This document shows positions 1 through 8,897 of a stretch of DNA of 64,000 nt, one piece after another. Source of the DNA: an uncultured Verrucomicrobiales bacterium (GTDB lineage Bacteria > Verrucomicrobiota > Verrucomicrobiia > Verrucomicrobiales > Akkermansiaceae); NCBI GenBank assembly GCA_937901085.1, contig CALCHQ010000034.1, positions 1-64,000 on the forward strand. The letters are read 5' to 3'. The translations under genes and the position numbers were made by a program. Under the pieces are notes generated by a model that ran no database searches, was not told the DNA's origin, and saw nothing but the letters and a program-made list of their open reading frames with translations. Each line of letters opens with the position of its first letter. The stretch's first letter is position 1.

Positions 1-365
1 ACCGCAGTTACGAAAGCATTTCGGAGAACCTGCAGAGCTACTACGTCTACACGCTGGATGATACCATTGTGGGCTGTGTGGCGCTGTATCCCTACCCGGA
101 GGATGCCTGCGCGGAGCTGGGCTGCCTGTTCATCAAGACAAACTACGAGGGGCGCGGCTACGGTAAGGCCATGTGCCGCTTTGTTGAGGACAAGGCCCGC
201 AGCCTGGGATTCAAGCGGATTTTTGCTGTCTCGCAGAGCGCGGTGGCCTATTTCCGCGACCGCATGCACTACGACCCGCTGCCGCGCAGCGTTCTGCCGC
301 AAGCGCGCCTGCAGGCCTTGGAGTCCAGCGGGCGTGCATCGGGCGTGTTCGGGCGTGAATTGTAA
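1..365 (+). CDS. N-acetylglutamate synthase-like GNAT acetyltransferase, C-terminal part
   Basis: Only the last 120 codons are in the window; the reading frame is open from base 3 and stops at 363-365. The residues form the end of a GNAT acetyltransferase: a beta strand reading CVALYPYPEDACAELGCLFI, then the acetyl-CoA loop YEGRGYGKAMC, a helix, and a C-terminal tail with LPRSVLP and YF-RD. A strand rich in the AELGCL type, followed by a tail ending in a conserved basic motif, is typical of the acetyltransferase half of ArgA-type amino-acid N-acetyltransferases, which make N-acetylglutamate as the first step of arginine synthesis. The N-terminal kinase-like domain of ArgA would lie off the window, so this assignment rests on the C-terminal domain alone and a stand-alone GNAT remains possible. 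It converges on the next gene. Confidence 0.6.
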   Translation, partial: RSYESISENLQSYYVYTLDDTIVGCVALYPYPEDACAELGCLFIKTNYEGRGYGKAMCRFVEDKARSLGFKRIFAVSQSAVAYFRDRMHYDPLPRSVLPQARLQALESSGRASGVFGREL

Positions 366-383
366 GAAACGCTGTTCTCCTCG

Positions 384-416
384 ATAAAATACCCCGCCAG
401 CAGAATAGCGGCGGGG
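384..416 (-). terminator. Rho-independent terminator of the transporter-acyltransferase gene
   Basis: A 7-bp G/C stem (392-398 with 410-416) with an 11-base loop is followed on the minus strand by TATTTTAT. It lies directly after the stop of the minus-strand gene at 442 and also faces the convergent plus-strand gene. Confidence 0.6.
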
Positions 417-441
417 CATGAAGAGGGGGGCAGGGGCGGCA

Positions 442-3105
442 TCAGGAAAGCTCGGCCAGGAAGCCGCTTTCATCCAGATAGAGGTGCGGGGGCAGCGTGA
501 ACTCCGTCCGCAGCGACGGGGCGCTGATGACGGCATTGGAGCCTTCCGAGGGGGTATCGACCCGGTAGCCGGGCAGCAGCAGGCCGCGTGTGCGCGGGCG
601 TACACCCAGCTGGATGGTGCCGTCGCTCATCTTGAAGACGCTGTGGCACATGCTCATGGAGATGATGCTGCCCATGGAGGTACACAGACAGGGGCGCCAG
701 CGCATGTTGGGCGTGGAGATGGCGGGAGCGCCGCTGAAATCGTAGAAGGGAATCTGGCGCGGCGGAATGGTGGTGAGCAGGATACGGCGCATGTGCGCCC
801 CGCCCACAATCTGTGAGATGGTGGAATCAAGCGTCTCCTGCGGCTCTTCGATGAGATGCACCGGGGTGCGGGTGATGAGCGGCCACAGGACTGCCAGCAC
901 CAGTTCCTGCGGTTCACCGTGGCCGACGGTGGTGAGCAGGTGGTGGCGCCCCTCCTTGAGCGCATTGATGCGGCGCACCTGGCAGGCATTGAGCCAATGG
1001 CGGTGGAAGGCCAGGCGGTCTTCCGTGCCGTCAATGAGCAGTTGCAGCCATTGGCGTGCCAGTTGCGGGAACTGGGGGTCGGCCTGGCGGCTGATGAGGG
1101 CGGCCGCAATCTGGATGGCGGTCAGGGTGCCGCCGGGATAGAATACCAGGGGTTTGTTGCCCCGTTCTTCCAGCGAGCGGATAAGTCCTTCCCGGCTCAT
1201 GTCGTCTGCTGTTTCCAGGCATGTGGCAGACAGCTCGCGGAGCGAGCGCAGCACGGTGCGGCTGGTGAAGGTGTCCGGGTTCAGCGGCGCGCCGAAGGCT
1301 ACGGTGAAGTTGTAGTTGAGGGTCTTGGGCAGCTTGGTGAAGAAACGGTTGCGGGAGAAGGAGAAGATGCTGCCCCAGAGGCCGTCCATGTACACCGGGA
1401 TGATGGGGGCCTTGGCTCGGCGGGCAATCATTTCCATGCCGCGGCGAATCGGGGTGAGGCAGCCGCTGCGGGTGAGCTGTCCCTCCGGGAAGATGCAGAT
1501 GATGTCGCCGTTCTCAATGGCGCGGGCAGCTTTGACAATGGCCTCACGCGGGTTGCGGGTGGAGATGGGGAGCGAGTTGAAGATTTCCAGCACCCAGCCC
1601 AGCAGGCGCATGGCCATGAATTCCTCTGCCACGATGAAGCGCACCGGGCGCGGGCAGACCATGGTCAGGAACAGGGCATCGGCGTAGGTGACGTGGTTGA
1701 CCACCAGCAGCGCGCCGCCGCGCATGGGCAGGCGGTCGAGGTTGATGGCGCGCGGGCGGTAGACCAGCTGGAGGCACCAGATGCCGATCATGCGGATGAA
1801 TTCCTGGGGAATCAGACGCAGCGAGCAGATGAGGATGAAGAAGCTCAGCAGGAAGAGGACGAAGAACTGCTGCTGCGGGGAGGCTCCGAAAATCTCGTAC
1901 ATGGCCCACATGATGACCACGGCCACCAGACCCATGAGGTTGTCAATGAGGTTGCCGGCGGCGATGATGTTGCCGCGGTTGTTGGGGTCGCAGTTGTCCT
2001 GCAGGAACGCGTTGAGCGGCACCAGGTAGGCTGCGCCGAAAGCACCTGTGAGTGCCAGCAGCGTGTTGCTGGTGTAGGTGTTGACATCGAAGATGGTGAG
2101 CAGCAGCGTGCAGAGGGTGATGCCGATGGCGCCGAACGGAATAAGACCCAGCTCATTCTTGCCTTTGCAGAGCTGGGAGGCTACCACGCCGCCCAGCACC
2201 ACGCCGCCTGTCATCCAGGCCATGAGGATACCGCATTGCAGCGAGAAGTCGACGCTGGGGTCGGCGGCCTGCATGCCTTTGGCAATCTGGATGAGGATGA
2301 GGAAGAGCGAGCCTGCCAGACACCAGAAATAGGCGATGCCCAGCTCGCTGAGACGCAGCAGGCGGTCCTGCCATAAGTATTTGATTTGCCCGAAGTGTTC
2401 GTAGAACAGACTCCAGCTGAATGGTTTGGCTTTCTTGGCCGGGTAGCGGGGAACAAGGAAGGAGGCGGCGCATACCACGCAGGCCAGGGAAACGAAGACC
2501 CAGGTGGGCAGGATGACGGAGTCCCAGCCGGCCAGCTGCTCGGCATCGTATGTGGGGGAGTTCTGCGCTTCGTATGCACCCAACAGGTACGAGAACCAGA
2601 AGAAGACACCAATCTGCGCTACCAGCAGCACGAATACCAGGCTCATTTCAATGATGCCGGAGCCGAAGCCGATGTACTTGGAACCCAGCAGGTCTTTCAC
2701 GATGCCCTTCTTGGCCGGGGAGAGGATGGTGGCCTGGGTGGCAAAGACGGCAAACCAGAGAATGGCGGCGTACATGTCGTGCTGGTAGAAGCAGAAGAGC
2801 ATGCAGCTCATCACAAATATCTGCACCACGCTCATGACCTGGATGATGCGGGTCTTGCAGAAACAGTCTGCCAGCCAGCCTACCAGCGGTGAGAACAGAA
2901 TGTAGGGCAGAACGAAAATGGCACCCAGGATGTATTCCAGCGTGCTGCCATCTGCGCCCCACAGCCATACTCCCAGCGGAATCAACAGAAACTGTACCGC
3001 CTTTTCATTAAAGGCGTTCTGCGCCTGTACGGCCACGAGCGTCCAGAATCCGGCCCATTCCTTGCGGGTCGGTTCCTTGTAAAAATCCTCTTCAGCGTCT
3101 GCCAT
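442..3105 (-). CDS. MFS transporter fused to 1-acylglycerophosphate acyltransferase (LplT-PlsC type)
   Basis: This 887-residue fusion probably flips lysophospholipid across the inner membrane and re-acylates it. Residues about 15-440 form a 12-helix MFS transporter like LplT. Residues about 455-640 form a PlsC acyltransferase with the catalytic HX4D motif HVTYAD (471-476) and the FPEGQLTRSG block (539-548). In enterobacterial Aas the acyltransferase is followed by an AMP-binding acyl-ACP ligase. Here only about 240 residues follow, without the usual AMP-binding TSGTTG signature, so that part is either a severely reduced ligase or an unrelated domain. A sigma70 promoter lies upstream and a hairpin terminator downstream, so it is probably monocistronic. 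The acyl donor cannot be read from the sequence. Domain calls are firm; the overall pathway is inference. Confidence 0.88.
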   Translation of the reverse strand: MADAEEDFYKEPTRKEWAGFWTLVAVQAQNAFNEKAVQFLLIPLGVWLWGADGSTLEYILGAIFVLPYILFSPLVGWLADCFCKTRIIQVMSVVQIFVMSCMLFCFYQHDMYAAILWFAVFATQATILSPAKKGIVKDLLGSKYIGFGSGIIEMSLVFVLLVAQIGVFFWFSYLLGAYEAQNSPTYDAEQLAGWDSVILPTWVFVSLACVVCAASFLVPRYPAKKAKPFSWSLFYEHFGQIKYLWQDRLLRLSELGIAYFWCLAGSLFLILIQIAKGMQAADPSVDFSLQCGILMAWMTGGVVLGGVVASQLCKGKNELGLIPFGAIGITLCTLLLTIFDVNTYTSNTLLALTGAFGAAYLVPLNAFLQDNCDPNNRGNIIAAGNLIDNLMGLVAVVIMWAMYEIFGASPQQQFFVLFLLSFFILICSLRLIPQEFIRMIGIWCLQLVYRPRAINLDRLPMRGGALLVVNHVTYADALFLTMVCPRPVRFIVAEEFMAMRLLGWVLEIFNSLPISTRNPREAIVKAARAIENGDIICIFPEGQLTRSGCLTPIRRGMEMIARRAKAPIIPVYMDGLWGSIFSFSRNRFFTKLPKTLNYNFTVAFGAPLNPDTFTSRTVLRSLRELSATCLETADDMSREGLIRSLEERGNKPLVFYPGGTLTAIQIAAALISRQADPQFPQLARQWLQLLIDGTEDRLAFHRHWLNACQVRRINALKEGRHHLLTTVGHGEPQELVLAVLWPLITRTPVHLIEEPQETLDSTISQIVGGAHMRRILLTTIPPRQIPFYDFSGAPAISTPNMRWRPCLCTSMGSIISMSMCHSVFKMSDGTIQLGVRPRTRGLLLPGYRVDTPSEGSNAVISAPSLRTEFTLPPHLYLDESGFLAELS

Positions 3106-3125
3106 AAGATGCGTTATCCAGACTC

Positions 3126-3153
3126 ATTATCGCATAAATGCTCGTTTTTTCAA
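3126..3153 (-). promoter_or_regulatory. sigma70 promoter for the transporter-acyltransferase gene
   Basis: Minus strand TTGAAA (3148-3153), a 16-base spacer, then GATAAT (3126-3131), about 20 bases before the start codon at 3105. Confidence 0.65.
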
Positions 3154-3162
3154 GCATAAAGC

Positions 3163-3201
3163 ACAAAAAACGGCAGGAAACACAAGCTGTGTTTCCTGCC
3201 G
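3163..3201 (-). terminator. Rho-independent terminator of the small exported protein gene
   Basis: A perfect 13-bp stem at 3171-3201 with a five-base loop is followed on the minus strand by TTTTTT. It lies just after the stop at 3223 and insulates the gene from the promoter at 3126. Confidence 0.9.
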
Positions 3202-3222
3202 AAATGAAAGATATCCGGGAAA

Positions 3223-3555
3223 TCAGTAGCGGATGGTGTAGTCGGAGGGCTTGCGGGGAGATTCCGCCACGCGTTCGCTGGGGGGCAGCATGGTGTTGAG
3301 CTGACGGCGCTGAATGGTCTTCTTCATGCCTTCGTCATTCTTCTGGGTAATCTTCTGGGCATCCTTCATCGCCTTGGCGCGCTCTTTCTCGGCGCGGGCA
3401 ACAGCCTTGTTGTACTTGTCAATGCTGGCTTTCTGTCGATCAGTGGCTACCTGCTTGAGAGCCTCTTCAGAAAGATCGGAGGACTGCAGGGCAGGGGCGG
3501 CCTGAACACAGGCTGCCGTCGCAACGAGGAGGGAGATAAGGGAAAGAGTTTTCAT
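3223..3555 (-). CDS. Small exported protein, unknown function
   Basis: A 110-residue protein that I do not recognise. It begins with a clear signal peptide (MKTLSLISLLVATAACVQA, likely cleavage after AQA or the nearby Ala). The rest is lysine/alanine/glutamate-rich and predicted helical (VARAEKERAKAMKDAQKITQ), like a short periplasmic coiled coil, and ends in a proline-rich tail with a terminal Arg-Tyr. The signal peptide has a Cys at position 16, but the surrounding residues are not a convincing lipobox. A strong promoter (3577-3604) and a perfect terminator (3163-3201) flank it, so it is a well-expressed single gene. No catalytic motif is visible. Confidence 0.75.
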   Translation of the reverse strand: MKTLSLISLLVATAACVQAAPALQSSDLSEEALKQVATDRQKASIDKYNKAVARAEKERAKAMKDAQKITQKNDEGMKKTIQRRQLNTMLPPSERVAESPRKPSDYTIRY

Positions 3556-3576
3556 ACGTGGTTCAATAACGTTTTA

Positions 3577-3604
3577 AGTATATGTCAGCGGGCGTGTAAG
3601 TCAA
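3577..3604 (-). promoter_or_regulatory. sigma70 promoter for the small exported protein gene
   Basis: Minus strand TTGACT (3599-3604), a 16-base spacer and TATACT (3577-3582), about 22 bases before the start at 3555. Confidence 0.75.
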
Positions 3605-3658
3605 GCTCATTTTTTGAAGATGGTCACAATTTTCCGTGGGCTATATACCGAGCCGGGG

Positions 3659-4723
3659 TTAATGAGGAAAAGTCTGAATCAGGCGAATGAGGGAATCCCG
3701 GAGGCTGCGGCGTTTAAAGTTGTTGAGTTTATTGAAGGCTGAATTGTCTAGTTGGATTTTAGTTTCTCCAAAATATTTTTTTGCTTCAGCTTCGTTTTGC
3801 TCAAATACGACATCGATTTTACCACTGATGTCTTTGCATATGCAGGCCATATCAAGGATGGAGACGTAGGAATCAGGGTTTGAAAGATTGTAAGCGCTTC
3901 CTCCCTTGCCTGACAAGAGAATTGACAAAATGCCTCTGACGGCATCTGCCGTGTACAGGTAATCCCGGCATGTGCTGCCACTGGTATGCAGGACGATGTC
4001 TTTTTCCTCTATGACGGAGCGTGCAAATTGAGCAAAAACGCGATTATCATCCGGAGCGACTCCCGGGCCGAATGTTTGCGTTAATCTTACAATCTTGGTA
4101 TCAACGCCATACTGAGAGTGATAGGCTATACAGAGATTCTCAGCCAGGCGCTTGCTTTGTGGATAGCTGCTGCGGACAGATAAGGGGTCGAGATAGCCGG
4201 AATCGGTTTCGGTAACTCTTTCCTTATCCGTCTTCCCGTATATTTCCATGGTGGAAAGGAATGCAACAGAACGAGAATTCTTGAGACGAGCGAGTTCAAG
4301 AATGTTTCGAGTTCCGTTGAGTGTGGTCATGATGGTGTCAACGGGTTTGCAGACATAATCCTGACTGGAGGTTATACTGGCTGAGTGAACAATGTAGTCA
4401 ACTGGTTCTGTAAGGCTGATAGGGGAGTTGATATCGCAGACTACAAATTTGAGTAATTGACCTTCATGCAGCAGCTGATCCCTGAAAACTGTGCGGGCTT
4501 TTTCCACGTTGCGGACGGCGGCCATTACTTTTATTTCATCCCCGTATATCAGTGCGCGGTATACAAGCGCCTTGACCAGAAGAGAACCGATAAGCCCGGT
4601 TGCTCCTGTTACAAGGACGGTGGAATGGCGGAGTTTATCCCACGGAATTCCTTTATCTGCACATATATCCGCGATGTCTTCTCTGACCAGCGGATGTTCA
4701 TTTTTTAACTCATTAAGGGTCAT
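3659..4723 (-). CDS. NAD-dependent epimerase/dehydratase of the extended SDR family
   Basis: 354 residues. An N-terminal Rossmann fold carries the nucleotide loop VTGATGLIGS (about residues 38-47). The catalytic Tyr-Lys pair sits in SSYPQSKRLAE and the upstream Ser/Thr in LSTMEIYG, so this is an active-looking extended SDR of the sugar epimerase/dehydratase type. The extra 35 residues before the Rossmann loop are unusual for RmlB or GalE. It is the last gene of the minus-strand glycan cluster and follows the TarI/IspD-like cytidylyltransferase by 18 bases. The pair probably acts on the same nucleotide-activated sugar or alditol. The substrate cannot be decided from sequence. The gene is noticeably more AT-rich than the ribosomal or pilus genes, as is common for surface-glycan genes gained by transfer. 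Confidence 0.85.
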   Translation of the reverse strand: MTLNELKNEHPLVREDIADICADKGIPWDKLRHSTVLVTGATGLIGSLLVKALVYRALIYGDEIKVMAAVRNVEKARTVFRDQLLHEGQLLKFVVCDINSPISLTEPVDYIVHSASITSSQDYVCKPVDTIMTTLNGTRNILELARLKNSRSVAFLSTMEIYGKTDKERVTETDSGYLDPLSVRSSYPQSKRLAENLCIAYHSQYGVDTKIVRLTQTFGPGVAPDDNRVFAQFARSVIEEKDIVLHTSGSTCRDYLYTADAVRGILSILLSGKGGSAYNLSNPDSYVSILDMACICKDISGKIDVVFEQNEAEAKKYFGETKIQLDNSAFNKLNNFKRRSLRDSLIRLIQTFPH

Positions 4724-4741
4724 AATTGATTCAGGGAGAAA

Positions 4742-5473
4742 TCATTCATCTACACCGAATGCCTGAACGGCATCAAGATATTTCAGCAGTCCTTCAATGA
4801 CATAAACATCATTGGGGGTGGTGACTTTCAGGTTGCCGAAATTGCCTTCAACGAAATGCAGCGGTTTGTTGAGCTTGAAATAGATGGAGCAGGAATCAAC
4901 CAGGTTTTCGTAGCCTTCGGGGGTGTTTCGTACCTGATTATGGGCTGCAATGATGTCTTGCAGATAGAAGCTTTGCGGAGCCTGAGCCTTATACAGATCC
5001 TTACGTGGGGGGATGCTGACGGGAGTAATACCATCGTGGCTGACAACGATGGTTTCTGTGCTGGGGATGCAGGTGATGGCTGAACCGAATTTCGCGACTC
5101 CTTCAATGTTGTTGCGAATAACGCGGTCTGTCAGGATGGGGCGTACGCCGTCATGAATCAAGGCAATGGAATCTCCAGGATTCTCTTCGGCGGCTTTTGT
5201 CAGAACCTTGTAGATGGAGTCCTGCCCGGTTTCTCCACCTGGTACGATAGCGCAGACTTTGGTCAGATCGTACAGCTTGACCAGGCGCTGCATTTTTGCG
5301 ATGTGGCTTTCAACCATGGCAATATAGATTTTATCAATATTATCATGGTTTTGGAAGACTCTCAGCGTGTGGACGATAATGGGGGCGCCATTGACACGAA
5401 GAAACTGCTTGGGAACACCATCGCTCCCCATGCGTTTTCCGACTCCGCCTGCAAAAATAATCGCAATATTCAT
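4742..5473 (-). CDS. IspD/TarI-family cytidylyltransferase, probably for an alditol or sugar phosphate
   Basis: 243 residues. The start ATG at 5473 was chosen because it puts the nucleotide-binding loop AIIFAGGVGKRMG at the N-terminus, as in the family. The protein has the CTP-binding loop, PKQFL, the HDGVRP motif and the late TTPNDVYV block. IspD enzymes make CDP-methylerythritol, while TarI/Bcs1 make CDP-ribitol for surface polymers. The variant IFAGG, the segment LYKAQAPQSF and the position inside a glycan cluster next to an SDR favour the TarI-like branch over isoprenoid synthesis. This is a reading by eye; a tree of IspD and TarI would settle it. A TagB/F-like transferase in the same cluster (12949-14283) could use its product. 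Confidence 0.75.
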   Translation of the reverse strand: MNIAIIFAGGVGKRMGSDGVPKQFLRVNGAPIIVHTLRVFQNHDNIDKIYIAMVESHIAKMQRLVKLYDLTKVCAIVPGGETGQDSIYKVLTKAAEENPGDSIALIHDGVRPILTDRVIRNNIEGVAKFGSAITCIPSTETIVVSHDGITPVSIPPRKDLYKAQAPQSFYLQDIIAAHNQVRNTPEGYENLVDSCSIYFKLNKPLHFVEGNFGNLKVTTPNDVYVIEGLLKYLDAVQAFGVDE

Positions 5474-5574
5474 ATGGAAGATGCTTGGAGTTTTACCCCT
5501 TTCTAACAATCTGAGTATACGCCTGCCGGTGGGGTATGTAAAGTTTTATTCGCTCGTTGTCAGAAGAAAGTTCT

Positions 5575-8097
5575 TTACGGCATTTCATCGAGCATGCTGA
5601 ACATATCCAGCTGGGCCACATCGGCCTCTTCTGCGCAGGGCATGCCGGTTTCGCTGGCTCGTTTGCGGCGGGCGGATTTGGGTTCGCGGGCTCCTGCGCT
5701 CATCTCCAGGTGGGTGAGTATCTGCTTGGCGCGGTCGATGATGGGAGCGGGCAGCCCCGCCAGACGCGCCACCTGGATGCCGTATGATTTATCGGCCGGG
5801 CCGGGCAGCACCTTGCGGAGGAAGACGATTTCGTCCTTCCACTCGCGAACTTCCACATGCCAGTTGGCTACAGCGGTGTGGGTGTGTTCCAGGTCCACCA
5901 TTTCGTGGTAGTGGGTGGCAAAGAGGGTGCGGGAGCCCAGGATATCGTGCAGGTGTTCGGCTACCGCCCAGGCGATGGAGAGGCCGTCGAAGGTGGCCGT
6001 GCCGCGGCCTATTTCGTCCAGAATGACCAGCGAGCGGTCGGTGGCGTTGTTGAGGATGAGCGCGGTTTCGCTCATTTCCACCATGAAGGTGGATTGCCCG
6101 CGGGCGATGTCATCGCTGGCGCCCACGCGGCAGAAAATGCGGTCCACCAGGCCGATGCGGGCCGAATCTGCCGGCACGTAGGAACCCATCTGCGCCATGA
6201 GGGTGATGAGGGCCACCTGGCGGATGTAGGTACTCTTACCGGCCATGTTGGGGCCGGTGAGAATGAGGACGCGCTGGGTTCCGGCCTGCATTTCGGTATC
6301 GTTGGGAACAAAGGCGGAATCGGTCTGCACCTGCTCGATGACCGGGTGGCGGCCATTGACGATGTGCAGGTCGCGGCTCATGTCCAGCGTGGGGCGGCAG
6401 TAGCGGTAACGCTGGGCGGTTTCGGCCAGCGCCAGCAGCACATCGGCCTCGGCCAGCGCTTCCGATGTGGTCTGGATGCGGTCGATGTACCGGGCAACCT
6501 GTTCGCGCAGGTGGCAGAAAAGCTCGTATTCCAGCTGTCGGGCCCGTTCGTCAGCCCCCAGGATGGTGCCTTCCATCTTCTTCAGCTCATCGGTCACGAA
6601 GCGTTCGGCATTAGCCAGGGTCTGCTTGCGTACATAGCGCTCGGTGGGTACTTTGGAGAAATTGGCCTTGGTGACTTCGATATAGTAGCCGAAAACGTTG
6701 TTGTAGCGGATTTTAAGGGAATCGATGCCGGTGGCGGCGCGTTCGCGGGCTTCCAAATCAGCCAGCCAGTCCTTGCCCTCGCGGGAGGCGGCGCGCAGTT
6801 CATCGAGCCGGGCATCGTAGCCATCCCGGATCATGCCGCCCTCCTTGATGGTAACCGGCGGTTCCTCCACCACGGCGCTGGTGAGCAGGTTTGTCAACTC
6901 CTCGAAATTGCCGATGCGGGCGAGCAGGGGAGTGAATTCCCCGGCATGCGGCTGCAGGGCCTCCAGGTCGGAAACGATGGCGGGCAGATGCTCCAGCGAT
7001 GTACCAAGAGCCAGCAGGTCGCGGGCGTTGCCAGCCCCCTGCGAAAGCCGGGAAACCAGGCGCTCGGTATCGCGCACGCCCTTGAAGGAATTACGCAGCT
7101 CCGACATCAGGAAAGGTTCTTTGAGGAAACCGGCAATGACATTCTGGCGGCGCAGCAGTTCCTGCATATGGCAGGTGGGGTGCAGAATCCAGTCGCGCAG
7201 CTTGCGGGCGCCCATGGGGGTGCTGGTTCTGTCGAGCGTGCCCAGCAGCGTGTTCTTGTGCCCGCCGCGCGCTTCCACCAGGTCGAGGTTGCGGCGGCTG
7301 GCCGTGTCAATCATTACGGCGTTTTCCGTGGCCCGCAGTGAGAGGGTACGCAGGTGGTCAGTCTGGCGGCGCAGCTGGTGCTTCAGGTAATGCAGGATAG
7401 CTGTGGCGCTGCCCAGCGCCGGACCCAGGTGGGCGCAGCCGAACCCCTCCAGCGAATGCACGCGGAAGTGGGATTTCAGGAAAGTATCGGCCAGGCCGGG
7501 CAGGAAGGTGTAGCCATCGTAGAGCAGGGTGACGGGCATGCCCGGAAAATCCTCTGCCTGTTCCTGGCTGATGAGCAGTTCGCGCGGTTGAATGCGCGCC
7601 ACTTCCTCGCTCATGGCCTCCAGGCTGGGATAATCGGCCACGGTGAACTCACCGGTGGTGTGGTCGGCGCAGGCCAGTCCCCAGGCGTTTTTCTCGTGGT
7701 AGCAGGCGGCAATGTAGTTGTGTTCCCCGGCATCCAGCAAGGCCATGTCGGCCAGGGTGCCGGCGGAGATGATGCGGGTGATTTCGCGCGGCACCAGCTT
7801 ACCTGGCACCGGAGTGGCCATCTGCTCGGCAATGGCAATGCGCTTGCCCAGTTTCACCGCCTGGCCGATGTAGCCCTCCGCCGCGTGGTAAGGCACGCCG
7901 CACATCGGGATGGTCTGGCGTTTGGTGAGGGTAAGCCCCAGGGCGGCGGAACATTCCACCGCGTCCTCGAAGAACATTTCATAAAAATCCCCCAGGCGGA
8001 AAAACAGCCACACATCCCCCGGCAGCGACTGCTTCATACGCAGGTACTGGTCCATCATGGGGCTGAGTGCGGGCTTTTCTGCCATAACGTTCGGCAT
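5575..8097 (-). CDS. mutS: DNA mismatch repair ATPase MutS
   Basis: About 840 residues, the usual length for MutS1. The N-terminal mismatch-reading motif is RLGDFYEMF (Phe-X-Glu), followed by connector, core and clamp domains. The ATPase has the P-loop GPNMAGKST near residue 620 and the Walker B/DE motif VILDEIGRGTATFDG. The start at 8097 is preferred because GGGGTG lies nine bases upstream; ATG 8085 is an alternative. The C-terminal tail carries a short DMFSML motif like the beta-clamp or tetramer tail of other MutS proteins. It recognises mismatches and recruits MutL. It is oddly placed inside the glycan cluster, on the same strand, 57 bases after the CMP-sugar synthetase gene. Confidence 0.97.
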   Translation of the reverse strand: MPNVMAEKPALSPMMDQYLRMKQSLPGDVWLFFRLGDFYEMFFEDAVECSAALGLTLTKRQTIPMCGVPYHAAEGYIGQAVKLGKRIAIAEQMATPVPGKLVPREITRIISAGTLADMALLDAGEHNYIAACYHEKNAWGLACADHTTGEFTVADYPSLEAMSEEVARIQPRELLISQEQAEDFPGMPVTLLYDGYTFLPGLADTFLKSHFRVHSLEGFGCAHLGPALGSATAILHYLKHQLRRQTDHLRTLSLRATENAVMIDTASRRNLDLVEARGGHKNTLLGTLDRTSTPMGARKLRDWILHPTCHMQELLRRQNVIAGFLKEPFLMSELRNSFKGVRDTERLVSRLSQGAGNARDLLALGTSLEHLPAIVSDLEALQPHAGEFTPLLARIGNFEELTNLLTSAVVEEPPVTIKEGGMIRDGYDARLDELRAASREGKDWLADLEARERAATGIDSLKIRYNNVFGYYIEVTKANFSKVPTERYVRKQTLANAERFVTDELKKMEGTILGADERARQLEYELFCHLREQVARYIDRIQTTSEALAEADVLLALAETAQRYRYCRPTLDMSRDLHIVNGRHPVIEQVQTDSAFVPNDTEMQAGTQRVLILTGPNMAGKSTYIRQVALITLMAQMGSYVPADSARIGLVDRIFCRVGASDDIARGQSTFMVEMSETALILNNATDRSLVILDEIGRGTATFDGLSIAWAVAEHLHDILGSRTLFATHYHEMVDLEHTHTAVANWHVEVREWKDEIVFLRKVLPGPADKSYGIQVARLAGLPAPIIDRAKQILTHLEMSAGAREPKSARRKRASETGMPCAEEADVAQLDMFSMLDEMP

Positions 8098-8153
8098 TTT
8101 ATCGCACACCCCGGCGCATTTCAAGCATTTTGCCTGTCGTATTCAGCGGAGAA

Positions 8154-8864
8154 TCAGATTATGGTTGTGACGTAGTTTTCCTGTTTAAGCATTTCGGCAA
8201 TCTTCCAATCCAATGGTGTGTCTAAGTCTACGGAGTAATATTTGTCCATGACATAGGGGCGCATGCGAGTGAATGCGGTCATGGGTTTGGAGCGGAGGGA
8301 TTCAGGGTTAATGACGTAAAGGGAACCATTGGTCTGCCAGACAGGCGGAGCTGCTTGCCGGCGTGTGGGGCGGATGGTGCCTTTGCTCAGTTTCAGGAAT
8401 CCGTTTTCATCTGTTTCGTAGCAATCGTAGTAAGGATTGGCCGCGGCATCGCATACAGAAACCACCATGTCGACATCATCATCATACATATCCAGGATTT
8501 CCTCCAATTGCTGCCGATTGCGGAAGGGTGAGGTAGGCTGCAAATGGAGAATGGCATCTACAGGGATGCCTTCCTTGTCATACCAGGCCAGGGCGTGCTT
8601 CAGCACGGCATCACTGCTGGCAGAGTCTGTCGATAATTCAGCAGGCCGGACAAAAGGAACGTTCAGCCCGTAGTCTTTTGCAATGTTGATGATTTCCTCT
8701 GAATCGGTGGTAAGGCAGATGCGGTCATCACTGGCGACGGCTCGGGCTGCATCAATGGAATAACAAAGCAGTGGCTTGCCGCATAGAGGCTTGATGTTTT
8801 TGCCGGGGATGCCTTTGCTGCCGCCCCTAGCGGTGATGATAACTAGGAGGTTTTGGAGTTGCAT
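8154..8864 (-). CDS. CMP-nonulosonate (acylneuraminate) cytidylyltransferase
   Basis: 236 residues of the NeuA/PseF/LegF family, which activates sialic, pseudaminic or legionaminic acid with CTP. The N-terminal nucleotide loop is ITARGGSKGIPGKNI. The family motifs LQPTSPFR and APPVWQTNGSLYV are present, and the conserved TRRQ that contacts the sugar precedes them. No NeuB-type synthase or NeuC/PseB-type precursor enzyme lies in the window, so which nonulosonic acid is activated is unknown and the precursor must come from elsewhere. The gene follows the DUF115/Maf-like gene by 33 bases, and this pairing suggests that the activated sugar is used there. Confidence 0.85.
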   Translation of the reverse strand: MQLQNLLVIITARGGSKGIPGKNIKPLCGKPLLCYSIDAARAVASDDRICLTTDSEEIINIAKDYGLNVPFVRPAELSTDSASSDAVLKHALAWYDKEGIPVDAILHLQPTSPFRNRQQLEEILDMYDDDVDMVVSVCDAAANPYYDCYETDENGFLKLSKGTIRPTRRQAAPPVWQTNGSLYVINPESLRSKPMTAFTRMRPYVMDKYYSVDLDTPLDWKIAEMLKQENYVTTII

Positions 8865-8897
8865 GGAATGGAGCTTGGTTGAGATGAAATTCTGTGG

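Noticed and set aside
856..2376. A 500-codon plus-strand open frame opposite the acyltransferase fusion
   Set aside because: It is a shadow of the minus-strand gene: its composition is His/Gly/Ala-rich with no domain.
4742..5473. Assignment as the isoprenoid enzyme IspD
   Set aside because: The fold is the same, but the cluster and several motifs favour the TarI-type role; I kept the family name without a gene symbol.
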